A DNA stretch of 12,516 nucleotides from Acidobacteriota bacterium (GTDB lineage: Bacteria; Acidobacteriota; Terriglobia; UBA7540), in contig JAKASC010000047.1 of the NCBI GenBank assembly GCA_021828245.1, forward strand, positions 1 through 12,516, written 5' to 3'. Below, piece by piece: positions 1 to 6,925 of the stretch. The translations under genes were made by a program, and so were the position numbers. Within the stretch, counting starts at the first letter, position 1. Each line of letters starts with the position of its first letter. Below the pieces are notes generated by a model, which had not been told where the DNA came from, did no database searches, and saw only the letters and a list, made by a program, of their open reading frames with translations.

Positions 1-28
1 CCGCCAAAAACTAACCGTCGCACCCCGT

Positions 29-34
29 AAGGAG
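29..34 (+). promoter_or_regulatory. Shine-Dalgarno site of fabF
   Basis: AAGGAG, 9 bases before the TTG at 44. It supports this non-ATG start. Confidence 0.7.
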
Positions 35-43
35 AGAGCCAAC

Positions 44-1285
44 TTGGCGCGCAGAGTCGTGGTTACGGGCGTCGGCTTGGTCAGCGCCGTCGGCGTCGGA
101 ACCGAGGAGACTTGGAAGAATCTTCTGGCCGGCCAAAGCGGTGTCGGCCTCATCACGCATTTTGATACGACCAATTTCGCGGTCAAGATCGCGGCGGAAG
201 TCAAACATTTCGATCCGCTTCAGTTTATCGAAAAAAAAGAACTGAAGAAAATGGGCTTGTTCATCCAGTTCGCCCTGGCGGCGGCGGAATTTGCGATGCG
301 GCACGCCCGGCTGGAAATCCGGCCCGACATCGCCGAGCGCGTGGGCGTCTATATTGGCTCCGGCATCGGCGGATTTGATGTCATCGAGCGCGAGCACACG
401 GCGCTGATGCAAGGCGGCCCGCGCAAGATTTCTCCTTTCTTCATTCCGGCTTCGATTGTCAATTTGGCTTCGGGATTTGTTTCCATCCGCTGGGGGGCGA
501 AAGGGCCCAATTCTGCCACCTGCACAGCGTGCTCTTCGAGCGCTCATGCCGTCGGCGATTCTTTTCGCCTCATTGAGCGTGGCGACGCCGACGTGATGAT
601 TGCCGGCGGAGCGGAGGCGGCCATCACGCCGATGGGGGTGGGCGGATTTGCGGCCATGCGCGCGCTTTCCACGCGCAACGAAGCGCCGGAAAAAGCCAGC
701 CGTCCCTTTGACGCCGAGCGGGACGGCTTTGTGGTCGGTGAAGGCGCGGGCATCCTGATTCTGGAGGAGCTTAATTTCGCGCTTGAGCGCGGCGCCCCCG
801 TGTTGGCTGAAATTGTCGGCTACGGCATGAGCGGCGACGCGTTCCACATCACGCAGCCGTCGGAAGATGCCGACGGCGCAGTTCGGGCTATGCGCAACAC
901 GCTGGCAAGTGCCAACGTTGCGCCCGAGCAGGTAGGTTACATCAATGCCCACGGAACGTCCACGCCCTACAACGACCGCCTGGAAACTTTGGCCATCAAG
1001 AAAGTGTTCGGTGAACACGCCTGGAAAATTCCTGTCAGTTCAACCAAATCCATGACCGGCCATCTGTTGGGCGGAGCAGGCGGACTGGAAGCCGGGATCG
1101 TCGTTCTGGCATTGCGGGACCAGATCCTTCCGCCCACCATAAACTATGAACATCCCGACCCCGAATGCGACCTCGATTATGTCCCGAACCAGGCTCGTCC
1201 GGCTCAGGTCGAGTATGCTCTCTCCAATTCCTTCGGCTTTGGCGGCACCAACGCGGCCTTGCTTTTTAAGCGCTATTCCGGCTAA
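44..1285 (+). CDS. fabF: Beta-ketoacyl-ACP synthase II (KAS II)
   Basis: Condenses malonyl-ACP with acyl-ACP in the elongation step of type II fatty-acid synthesis, in the cytoplasm. The 413-residue product has the usual FabF length and the full thiolase-fold signature. The nucleophile is Cys163 in TACSSSAHA, the catalytic histidines are His303 (NAHGTSTP) and His340 (KSMTGHLLGGAGG), and Lys335 sits in the latter motif. The glycine-rich C-terminus NSFGFGGTNA (395-404) is also intact. The TTG start is chosen because AAGGAG (29-34) lies 9 bases upstream and the product begins with the family's MxRRVVVTG opening. The frame stays open to the window edge, but nothing upstream looks like FabF. An acpP gene often precedes fabF and could lie just outside the window. 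etfB follows after 105 bases, so the three plus-strand genes may be cotranscribed. Confidence 0.96.
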   Translation: MARRVVVTGVGLVSAVGVGTEETWKNLLAGQSGVGLITHFDTTNFAVKIAAEVKHFDPLQFIEKKELKKMGLFIQFALAAAEFAMRHARLEIRPDIAERVGVYIGSGIGGFDVIEREHTALMQGGPRKISPFFIPASIVNLASGFVSIRWGAKGPNSATCTACSSSAHAVGDSFRLIERGDADVMIAGGAEAAITPMGVGGFAAMRALSTRNEAPEKASRPFDAERDGFVVGEGAGILILEELNFALERGAPVLAEIVGYGMSGDAFHITQPSEDADGAVRAMRNTLASANVAPEQVGYINAHGTSTPYNDRLETLAIKKVFGEHAWKIPVSSTKSMTGHLLGGAGGLEAGIVVLALRDQILPPTINYEHPDPECDLDYVPNQARPAQVEYALSNSFGFGGTNAALLFKRYSG

Positions 1286-1291
1286 CACCGC

Positions 1292-1331
1292 GCAGGGGCA
1301 AGCGGAATGCCGACATGGCGATCTGCCCTGT
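1292..1331 (+). other. Imperfect stem-loop in the fabF-etfB gap
   Basis: CAGGGGCA (1293-1300) can pair with TGCCCTG (about 1334 inward) with one bulged G. A small GCC/GGC stem lies inside the loop. No T-run follows, so it is not a standard intrinsic terminator. It could be an mRNA processing or attenuation structure, or chance. Confidence 0.2.
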
Positions 1332-1376
1332 TGCGGCGCACGCAGCGGGAGAACCATTCCAGCACCCTGGTTTCAC

Positions 1377-1382
1377 AGGAGT
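1377..1382 (+). promoter_or_regulatory. Shine-Dalgarno site deciding the etfB start
   Basis: AGGAGT, 8 bases before the ATG at 1391. It rules in favour of this start over an in-frame start at 1307. Confidence 0.65.
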
Positions 1383-1390
1383 GGCTCCAA

Positions 1391-2170
1391 ATGAAGATGG
1401 CAGTTTGCCTGAAGCAAGTTCCGGCGCGGGACGCGGTGCTTCGGCTCAATAGCGACTCCACTTGGGTGCGCGAGGACGATGTTAGTTTTGAGATCAACGA
1501 ACCGGATATCTACGCGTTGGAAGAGGCGCTGCGCCTCAAGGAAAAGCAAGGCGGTGAAGTGGTGGTCTGCACGCTCGGGCCGGAGCGGGCCGCGCAAGCC
1601 CTGAAGGAGGCGCTGGCCAAGGGTGCGGATCGCGCCATGCACCTCCACGACCCGGCTTTTCAGAATCTTGATGCTTATGCAACGGCCCGGGCGCTAGCGG
1701 CGGCCATCCGTCAAGCCGCCCCTGACCTGGTCCTGACCGGCCTGCAAGCTGACGACGATGGCTTTGCGCAGACGGGAGTGATTTTGGCGGAGATGCTGAG
1801 CTGGGACCATTCAACCATCATTATGGAAATTCAAGCTCAGGAACGCGCCCTCAAGGTTAAACGCGAGTTGGAGGGCGGTTGGTTTCAATGGATTGAAATA
1901 CCGCTGCCAGCAGTGCTGACCATTCAATCCGGCATCAACAAGCCGCGCTATGCCACGCTGAAGGGTATTCTGGCGGCTAAAACCAAGCCGCTTCAAAGGC
2001 TGGGATGGAAGGAATTGGGTTTGGACGAAGAGAGCCTCAAGCCACATCAGAAAATTACCAAAGTATTTACTCCTCCCAAGTCGGGAAAAGTGGAATGGTT
2101 GGAAGGTACGCCTCGGGAGGTTGCGCAGCGGCTTGCCGATAAACTCAAAAATGAGGCGCGAGTCATTTGA
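1391..2170 (+). CDS. etfB: Electron transfer flavoprotein, beta subunit
   Basis: Small subunit of the soluble ETF heterodimer, which carries electrons from flavin dehydrogenases (typically acyl-CoA dehydrogenases) toward the quinone pool. The 259-residue product has the usual length. It opens with MAVCLKQVP after two residues and has the NEPDIYALEEALRLK segment (36-50). The GLQADDDGFAQTG stretch (117-129) corresponds to the nucleotide-binding region. Residues 156-177 fit the ETF-beta signature pattern (V-x-R, then E-G-G, Q, I, P and V-L-T at the expected spacings). The ATG at 1391 is preferred because AGGAGT lies 8 bases upstream (1377-1382). A longer reading from 1307 only adds 28 residues unlike the family. 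etfA follows after 13 bases and is surely cotranscribed. Whether this is a classical or an electron-bifurcating ETF cannot be told from the motifs read here. Confidence 0.95.
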   Translation: MKMAVCLKQVPARDAVLRLNSDSTWVREDDVSFEINEPDIYALEEALRLKEKQGGEVVVCTLGPERAAQALKEALAKGADRAMHLHDPAFQNLDAYATARALAAAIRQAAPDLVLTGLQADDDGFAQTGVILAEMLSWDHSTIIMEIQAQERALKVKRELEGGWFQWIEIPLPAVLTIQSGINKPRYATLKGILAAKTKPLQRLGWKELGLDEESLKPHQKITKVFTPPKSGKVEWLEGTPREVAQRLADKLKNEARVI

Positions 2171-2183
2171 CGGAAGGATTTAG

Positions 2184-3176
2184 ATGGCGGCGGGCATTTT
2201 AGTTTTTGCCGAACACCACCAAGGCAAGCCGACGCGGGCGGCCTGGGAGGCCTTGGCTGCCGGCCAGCGCTTAGCGGCCGATTTGGGCCTTTCCCTCACT
2301 GCGATTGCGCTCGGCGTTGAGTTGTCGCCGCTGATGGCGGAGTTGGCCCGCGCCAAGCTCGATGAGGTCATTGCCCTTGAGTCGCCGGCCCTCGAGGTTT
2401 ATACTCCCGAAGGCTTTACGTCGGCCGTTTTCCAGTTAATCGAAGCGCGGCAACCTCGACTCATTATCTTCAGCCACACTTACCAGGCGCGTGATTTTGC
2501 TCCACGGCTGGCAGCGCGATGCGGCCGAGCCCTGATTAGTGATTGCTTGAGTTATCGGCGCGAAGACGAGCGGCTGATTCTGATCCGCCCGGTCTTTCAG
2601 GGCAAGTTCTGCGCAGAGACGGAATTTATGGGTGAGCCGCCTTATTTTGTTTCGTTTCAGGCAGGCTCGTTTCGCGAGGATTCGGTCGAGGCAGGGGCGG
2701 CGCCGGCGCGCGTAACCTGCCAGGCGGTGACTCTCGCCGCGGGTACGATTCGCACCCGGCCAGGCGAGGTTTTTCGAGAAGCCAAGCAAGCCGTGGATTT
2801 GTCGCAGGCGAAGGCCATTGTGGCGGTGGGACGCGGCATCAAAGGGCCGGAAAATCTCGAGTTGGCCAGAAAACTGGCCGAAGCGCTGGGCGCGGAACTC
2901 GGCGCCTCGCGACCTATCTGCGACAACGGCTGGCTTTCGATGGACCGACAAATTGGTAGCTCGGGCCAAACCGTTGCCCCCAACCTCTACCTCGCCTTGG
3001 GCATTTCAGGCGCCATTCAGCACCTGGTCGGCATGAAAGGCTCGCGGACGGTTGTGGCTATTAACAAAGACAAAGAGGCGCCCATTTTTGAAGTGGCCAC
3101 CTATGGCATTGTCGGCGACCTTTTTGAAATTGTTCCCCCGTTGATTGAAGAAATCATCAAGGCAAAATCAGGTTAA
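2184..3176 (+). CDS. etfA: Electron transfer flavoprotein, alpha subunit
   Basis: FAD-carrying large subunit of ETF, partner of the etfB product encoded immediately upstream. The 330-residue protein has the N-terminal ETF domain (about 1-185) and the C-terminal FAD-binding domain (about 205-325). In the latter, AVGRGIKGPEN (214-224), NGWLSMDRQIGSSGQTVAP (248-266) and YGIVGDLFEIVPPL (307-320) are all family-typical. Residues 268-294 match the complete ETF-alpha signature (LYLALGISGAIQH, then G, then VVAIN). An AAGGA lies about 6 bases upstream of the ATG and the gap from etfB is 13 bases. Nothing appears broken. No acyl-CoA dehydrogenase or ETF:quinone oxidoreductase gene is in the window, so the electron donor and acceptor must be encoded elsewhere. 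Confidence 0.96.
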   Translation: MAAGILVFAEHHQGKPTRAAWEALAAGQRLAADLGLSLTAIALGVELSPLMAELARAKLDEVIALESPALEVYTPEGFTSAVFQLIEARQPRLIIFSHTYQARDFAPRLAARCGRALISDCLSYRREDERLILIRPVFQGKFCAETEFMGEPPYFVSFQAGSFREDSVEAGAAPARVTCQAVTLAAGTIRTRPGEVFREAKQAVDLSQAKAIVAVGRGIKGPENLELARKLAEALGAELGASRPICDNGWLSMDRQIGSSGQTVAPNLYLALGISGAIQHLVGMKGSRTVVAINKDKEAPIFEVATYGIVGDLFEIVPPLIEEIIKAKSG

Positions 3177-3211
3177 GATGGGGCAACGGCTTGATTTCTT
3201 CTCGCGATGGT

Positions 3212-3760
3212 TCACTGCATCGGAACCCATTTGAAACTGGCCCAGTCTGCGGCTAGGACCTTGCAGGTGCGGCAGTCAAAGCGACGCAACCCTTGCCCGC
3301 GCCCGACGATGAGGTTGGGGGTGACGGTGGTAAATTCAATGCGCAATTTCAGATGGCACGTGTTGGCAACGTGCTCCTCGGCCCCCTGGCCAAGACTGCA
3401 TGCCATAAAGATGGAAGAGCTTCCAACCCACTTGGAGCCCTCCTTCCTACACACGGTGTGAATGTAGGAGCCGCGGCGGACGGCCCGGGGCGGAACGTTG
3501 ACCCAATCGGCGACGAGGCGGTTGCCTTTAATCGTGACGCGATATATCTTGCCGGTTGTTTCCGACTTCCAGAGATTGCGGGCGTGAGCTATCTTGGCCG
3601 GCACCGCCGGCGAGGGCGACCCAGGCTGAGGCGCCGAGGTTGCGTTGGCCGCCGGTTTGGGCTGAGATTGCTCCGTTGCGGTCCGAGGCGACTGAGAGCA
3701 GGCCGCCAGCATGACGATTAACGTAAAAGCACTAGCGAGCGCGAAGGTTTTAGGTTTCAA
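3212..3760 (-). CDS. Putative lipoprotein of unknown function
   Basis: I do not recognise the family. The 182-residue product begins with a typical lipoprotein signal: basic MKPK, a hydrophobic run, then the lipobox LAAC with the lipidated Cys at 21. A Pro/Ala/Ser/Gln-rich linker follows (about 22-57). The C-terminal domain (about 60-182) is rich in Trp and basic residues and has five more cysteines at 104, 121, 135, 163 and 166, the last two as CRTC. These could form disulfides or bind a ligand in the periplasm (inference). The start is TTG. It is supported by GAGGAGAA on the minus strand (3765-3772) and by the signal peptide that begins exactly there. It lies 64 bases downstream of the Kdo hydroxylase gene on the same strand, so it may belong to that transcription unit. 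It faces etfA tail to tail across 35 bases. Confidence 0.8.
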   Translation of the reverse strand: MKPKTFALASAFTLIVMLAACSQSPRTATEQSQPKPAANATSAPQPGSPSPAVPAKIAHARNLWKSETTGKIYRVTIKGNRLVADWVNVPPRAVRRGSYIHTVCRKEGSKWVGSSSIFMACSLGQGAEEHVANTCHLKLRIEFTTVTPNLIVGRGQGLRRFDCRTCKVLAADWASFKWVPMQ

Positions 3761-3764
3761 AGCG

Positions 3765-3772
3765 TTCTCCTC
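3765..3772 (-). promoter_or_regulatory. Shine-Dalgarno site deciding the TTG start of the lipoprotein gene
   Basis: On the minus strand this reads GAGGAGAA. Its GAGGAG core ends 6 bases before the TTG at 3760-3758. Confidence 0.65.
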
Positions 3773-3824
3773 GGTAAAAAATATCCGTAGCTTCCGGCTC
3801 GATTCGGCGGGCTCGGTATCTCCA

Positions 3825-4712
3825 CTATGGACTGTCCCAAGTCACCGGCGCGCCGGCCAAACGTTCCAAAATTGCGGCAGGAGCCAACTCCGGCCTCAGC
3901 ATAGCGCGTCGAGATATGATGAAGGTCTGCTCGAGCGCCATCTGCCCGGAAAGCACGGCATGACTCACCATGTCCGTAAAGACAAGCCAACTCGATTGCG
4001 GCGGAAAGCTCCATTGTTGCTTAGGGCAAGTTTGCTGAAAGCCCGCATTCTCCTTTAAGAAATTATGGAAGCGGTGCATGATGGCGTCATAGGGGGCGCG
4101 GCGGGCGCCGGGCAATCCCCATTGGCGGGCAAGCCGCCTGACCGGCGACTGGGCGTGCCGGGCCGACCGGACGAGGCCCGCCGCCTCGGCAAACCGCTCC
4201 GCCAAGGTGGGGAAGGGATCGGTGGTGACCCAGACGCGGGACTTCTCCGGGTTGAGATTGACGAAAAAGCGCAAAATGCGGTCTCCGCCGGTGGGGCGCG
4301 TCGGAAAAGCATCAAAGTGCAGCAGGTCGTTACGCGCGTGAAGACGCAGAGGCCGACCTTCCTCCTCGCAGGGGCGGAAACTCGCGTAATCGAGCCGCCA
4401 ACTTGCCGCGTACCGCGCTAAAAGCCGCGCCAACAAGCGCGCGCTCTGCTCGGAGAATGAGCGCATCAGCCGCCGCAGCCGCTCCGCGTCACTGCCGCGC
4501 GCCGTTCCCGTCAGACTGTCCTCGGCCGGCCGATATGCGATGTTCTTGTGATACGGCGCCTCCGTCAGCCGCTGCGACAGCAGGAACTGGAGGTCGTCTT
4601 GAGAAAACTCAATCGGCACGCCGTGGTAAAACAAGATGTTGCCTGCCTCAAGCTGCGCGTAATCCGAAAGGCTAATCTCGGAATTAAAGTCTTGGATCGG
4701 GATAAGCTCCAT
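3825..4712 (-). CDS. kdoO: Kdo hydroxylase family protein (Fe(II)/2-oxoglutarate dioxygenase)
   Basis: The 295-residue product resembles the Kdo 3-hydroxylase (KdoO) family. In Burkholderia and Yersinia this Fe(II)/2-oxoglutarate enzyme turns Kdo in the lipopolysaccharide inner core into Ko. The diagnostic central block is LLHFDAFPTRPTGGDRILRFF (130-150), which gives the HxD iron ligands His132 and Asp134 and a conserved Arg-rich tail. The likely third iron ligand is His251 in DMVSHAVLSGQMALEQTF (247-264), where the late His/Gln/Glu block is family-typical. The N-terminal part (1-70) contains AGNILFYHGVPIEFS, also usual for the family. The ATG has a modest GAGAAG upstream. There is no signal peptide, consistent with a cytoplasmic or inner-membrane-associated role. 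The gene is divergent from trpS. Family assignment is by memory of the motifs; substrate specificity is inferred. Confidence 0.82.
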   Translation of the reverse strand: MELIPIQDFNSEISLSDYAQLEAGNILFYHGVPIEFSQDDLQFLLSQRLTEAPYHKNIAYRPAEDSLTGTARGSDAERLRRLMRSFSEQSARLLARLLARYAASWRLDYASFRPCEEEGRPLRLHARNDLLHFDAFPTRPTGGDRILRFFVNLNPEKSRVWVTTDPFPTLAERFAEAAGLVRSARHAQSPVRRLARQWGLPGARRAPYDAIMHRFHNFLKENAGFQQTCPKQQWSFPPQSSWLVFTDMVSHAVLSGQMALEQTFIISRRAMLRPELAPAAILERLAGAPVTWDSP

Positions 4713-4743
4713 CGAAACTTCTCATCTGCAACCGCTTTTTCAG

Positions 4744-4771
4744 TCTTTATTTCTACACTGAATCGGGTCAA
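4744..4771 (-). promoter_or_regulatory. Weak candidate promoter for the Kdo hydroxylase gene
   Basis: On the minus strand TTGACC (plus-strand 4766-4771) matches the -35 consensus at five of six bases. A TAAAGA about 16 bases further on is a poor -10. The position, 30-60 bases upstream of the ATG, is reasonable. Confidence 0.25.
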
Positions 4772-4918
4772 CTTGGCACGCAAAAAAACCGTTGGATAAG
4801 AATTGCCTGCGAGGTCGGCGGGCGCATCGGTCGCCATCGTCAGGGGCGCAACATGGGACGGAGGCTTTAGTGACGGGGGTTTGCCGGTTTTTTACCGTCG
4901 GCGAATGATGCTCGCCTG

Positions 4919-4927
4919 TGCTAAGAT
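4919..4927 (+). promoter_or_regulatory. Candidate extended -10 promoter of trpS-scpA
   Basis: TGCTAAGAT is a TGn-extended -10 element with four of six hexamer matches, about 64 bases before the trpS ATG. No good -35 lies at the normal spacing. This is the best candidate in the divergent 278-base region 4713-4990, which otherwise shows no gene. Confidence 0.3.
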
Positions 4928-4990
4928 GCAGCGAGGGGATTGGCGCGGAGACCGGAGGCATCCTGCGCGCAGCAAGGCTTTCCTCAACTT

Positions 4991-6007
4991 ATGAATGCTG
5001 AAACCCAACGGCCCCGCGTGCTGAGCGGCATGCGACCCACCGGCAAGTTGCACCTCGGCAACCTGGTCGGGGCGCTCCAGAATTGGATCACTTTCCAGAA
5101 TGCGTGGGCCGGCCACTCCAACAGCGACTGCTTCTACTTTGTCGCCGATTGGCACATGCTGACCACCGATTACGCCGACACCTCGGGGCTGCAATCGAAC
5201 ATTCAGGAAATGGTGACGGATTGGCTGGCCGCCGGCCTCGACCCCGAAAAGTCAACGTTGTTCATCCAATCGCGGTTGCCGGAGCACGCCGAGCTGTGTC
5301 TCTTGTTCTCGATGATTACCCCGCTCGGCTGGCTGGAGCGCGTGCCGACCTATAAAGAACAACTCGAAAACGTCCGCGATAAGGACCTCCACACCTACGG
5401 CTTTCTCGGCTATCCGGTGCTGCAGGCGGCGGATATCCTGATGTACAAGGCCGACTTCGTACCCGTTGGAGAAGACCAGGTGGCGCACGTCGAGTTGACG
5501 CGCGAAATTGCGCGGCGGTTCAATAACTTTTACGGCCCCATCTTCCCGGAGCCGGCGGATCGGCTGACGCACGCGCCTCGCCTCCCCGGCACTGATGGCC
5601 GCAAGATGTCGAAGAGCTACCACAACGCGATTTATCTTTCTGATCCGCCTTCGGTGGTTTCCCAAAAATTGGCCACGATGATTACCGACCCAGCGCGCAA
5701 GCGCCGGACCGACCCCGGCAATCCCGACGTGTGTCCGGTCTTCGATCTGCACAAGGTATTCTCGACGCCGGCGGAGATTGAGCGCATCAACCGAGAGTGC
5801 CGCACGGCGGAAATCGGCTGTCTGGAGTGCAAGGCAATTTTGGCAAAGAACGTCAACGCGCGCCTCAAGCCCATTCAGGAGCGCCGCAAGGCTTACGAAC
5901 AGGAGCCGCAGAAGGTCTGGACGATTCTTGAAGAGGGCACGCAGAAGGCGCGATCGGTGGCGCAGGCGACGATGACGGAAGTTCGCAAGGCCATGAAGCT
6001 GGCATAA
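4991..6007 (+). CDS. trpS: Tryptophanyl-tRNA synthetase
   Basis: Class I synthetase that charges tRNA-Trp with tryptophan. From the ATG at 4991 the product is 338 residues, the usual bacterial TrpS length. It shows GMRPTGKLHLGNLVGAL (13-29), where HLGN is the HIGH-type ATP motif. Further on are VADWHMLTTDY (51-61), GFLGYPVLQAADILMYKAD (137-155) with VGEDQ at 159-163, and the KMSKS loop exactly as KMSKS (205-209). An in-frame TTG at 4940 would add 17 residues. It is rejected because its GAGGGGA touches the start codon with no spacing and the added residues are unlike the family. The Shine-Dalgarno for 4991 is weak (AAGG about 13 bases away). The stop codon abuts the scpA ATG. Confidence 0.96.
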   Translation: MNAETQRPRVLSGMRPTGKLHLGNLVGALQNWITFQNAWAGHSNSDCFYFVADWHMLTTDYADTSGLQSNIQEMVTDWLAAGLDPEKSTLFIQSRLPEHAELCLLFSMITPLGWLERVPTYKEQLENVRDKDLHTYGFLGYPVLQAADILMYKADFVPVGEDQVAHVELTREIARRFNNFYGPIFPEPADRLTHAPRLPGTDGRKMSKSYHNAIYLSDPPSVVSQKLATMITDPARKRRTDPGNPDVCPVFDLHKVFSTPAEIERINRECRTAEIGCLECKAILAKNVNARLKPIQERRKAYEQEPQKVWTILEEGTQKARSVAQATMTEVRKAMKLA

Positions 6008-6874
6008 ATGTCCGACGATTCCATTCCCGCTCCCTCATTTCCCGCCGCGACCCCGACCGGTGCAGCCGAGCCGGCGAAACGCGTGACGCGGGCCCTCACG
6101 CTTCCGCCGACCATCAAGCTTGAGGTTTACGAAGGTCCCCTCGATCTTTTGCTCGACCTCATTCGCCAGCAGCAGATCAATATTTATGACATCCCCATCG
6201 CTCGCATCACGCGCCAGTATCTCGATTACCTTCGCATGATGGAAGAACTGAACATTGACTTGGCGGGCGAATTCATTCTGATGGCGGCAACCTTGATTTA
6301 TATCAAGTCGAAGATGCTGCTGCCGCCGGACCCTTCCGCGCCGCCGGAAGAGCAGGAAGACCCGCGCACCGAACTGGTGCAGCGCCTGCTTGAGCATGAG
6401 CAGTTCAAAAACGCCGCGGAGATGCTGCAATCCAAGCGCACCGTGGAGGATGCCACCTGGACGCGTTCGGGGATCAGCGAATTTCAGGAGGCCGACGATG
6501 AGCCGGGCTTGGCGGTTTCTGTGTTTGACCTGATTTCGGCTTTTCGCGAGATTCTGGAGCGCGCCCAGAAACGGCCGCCGCTTGAGATTAAGCGGGAGGA
6601 AGTCACGGTGCGGAGGATGCTCGAGCACGTCGAGCGCGTGCTCAGCGAGCGTGCCGGACCGGTCACGCTGGAGGTTCTGGTTGGCGGCTACACGTGGCGG
6701 CAGGCGCTGATTGCGCTCTTTCTGGCCCTGCTGGAGCTGGCACGCTTGCGCGCGATTGTGCTCCGCCAAGCCGACCTGTTTGCGCCCATCACCGTGGTCA
6801 AGAGCCAACGCTTTGCAGAGATTCTGGCCACTCTCGACGCCGCCACGCTCGAGCAGAGCTTGGGAGAAATTTAG
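6008..6874 (+). CDS. scpA: Segregation and condensation protein A (kleisin)
   Basis: Kleisin subunit that, with ScpB, bridges the SMC dimer to form the bacterial condensin. The 288-residue protein has a variable Pro/Ala-rich head (1-36). The canonical N-terminal kleisin domain follows: LEVYEGPLDLLLDLIRQQQI (38-57), IYDIPIARITRQYLDYL (59-75) and DLAGEFILMAATLIYIKSKM (84-103). Acidic linkers come next, then a C-terminal winged-helix segment (about 205-265) that contacts the SMC head. The ATG directly follows the trpS stop with no spacer and no good Shine-Dalgarno, so translation is probably coupled to trpS. scpB, the near-constant neighbour, is absent. The next gene is convergent, 51 bases away. 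Confidence 0.95.
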   Translation: MSDDSIPAPSFPAATPTGAAEPAKRVTRALTLPPTIKLEVYEGPLDLLLDLIRQQQINIYDIPIARITRQYLDYLRMMEELNIDLAGEFILMAATLIYIKSKMLLPPDPSAPPEEQEDPRTELVQRLLEHEQFKNAAEMLQSKRTVEDATWTRSGISEFQEADDEPGLAVSVFDLISAFREILERAQKRPPLEIKREEVTVRRMLEHVERVLSERAGPVTLEVLVGGYTWRQALIALFLALLELARLRAIVLRQADLFAPITVVKSQRFAEILATLDAATLEQSLGEI

Positions 6875-6893
6875 GCCGGCTCACATCTGCGCG

Positions 6894-6918
6894 GCCTGGG
6901 CAATTCGTCAGGCTGCCC
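6894..6918. terminator. Possible bidirectional terminator structure between convergent genes
   Basis: The 51-base gap between scpA and the minus-strand zinc-protein gene holds two overlapping 5-bp stems. One is GCCTG (6894-6898) with CAGGC (6909-6913); the other is GGGCA (6898-6902) with TGCCC (6914-6918). There is no T-run on either strand, so termination here is a positional inference. CGGCTCACATC also occurs twice in direct orientation at about 6877 and 6923. Confidence 0.25.
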
Positions 6919-6925
6919 GGACGGC

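Noticed and set aside
1..14. Possible last codons of an upstream gene (Ala-Lys-Asn-stop in the third frame), perhaps acpP
   Set aside because: Three residues cannot identify a gene. The guess rests only on the common acpP-fabF order.
11..1018. Open frame of 335 codons on the minus strand opposite fabF
   Set aside because: It lies entirely antisense to a certain fabF. Its product is Arg/His/Gly-rich with no recognisable domain, as expected of a shadow frame in GC-rich DNA.
3209..3227. Hairpin GGTTC...GAACC at the etfA/lipoprotein convergence as a terminator
   Set aside because: The stem has only five pairs with a nine-base loop, overlaps the lipoprotein stop region, and no T-run follows on either strand.
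4940..4990. Upstream TTG start for trpS
   Set aside because: The purine run touches the start codon without spacing, and the 17 extra residues are unlike TrpS N-termini.
6035..6808. Open frame of 257 codons antisense to scpA
   Set aside because: scpA on the opposite strand is unmistakable, and the antisense product has no family features.
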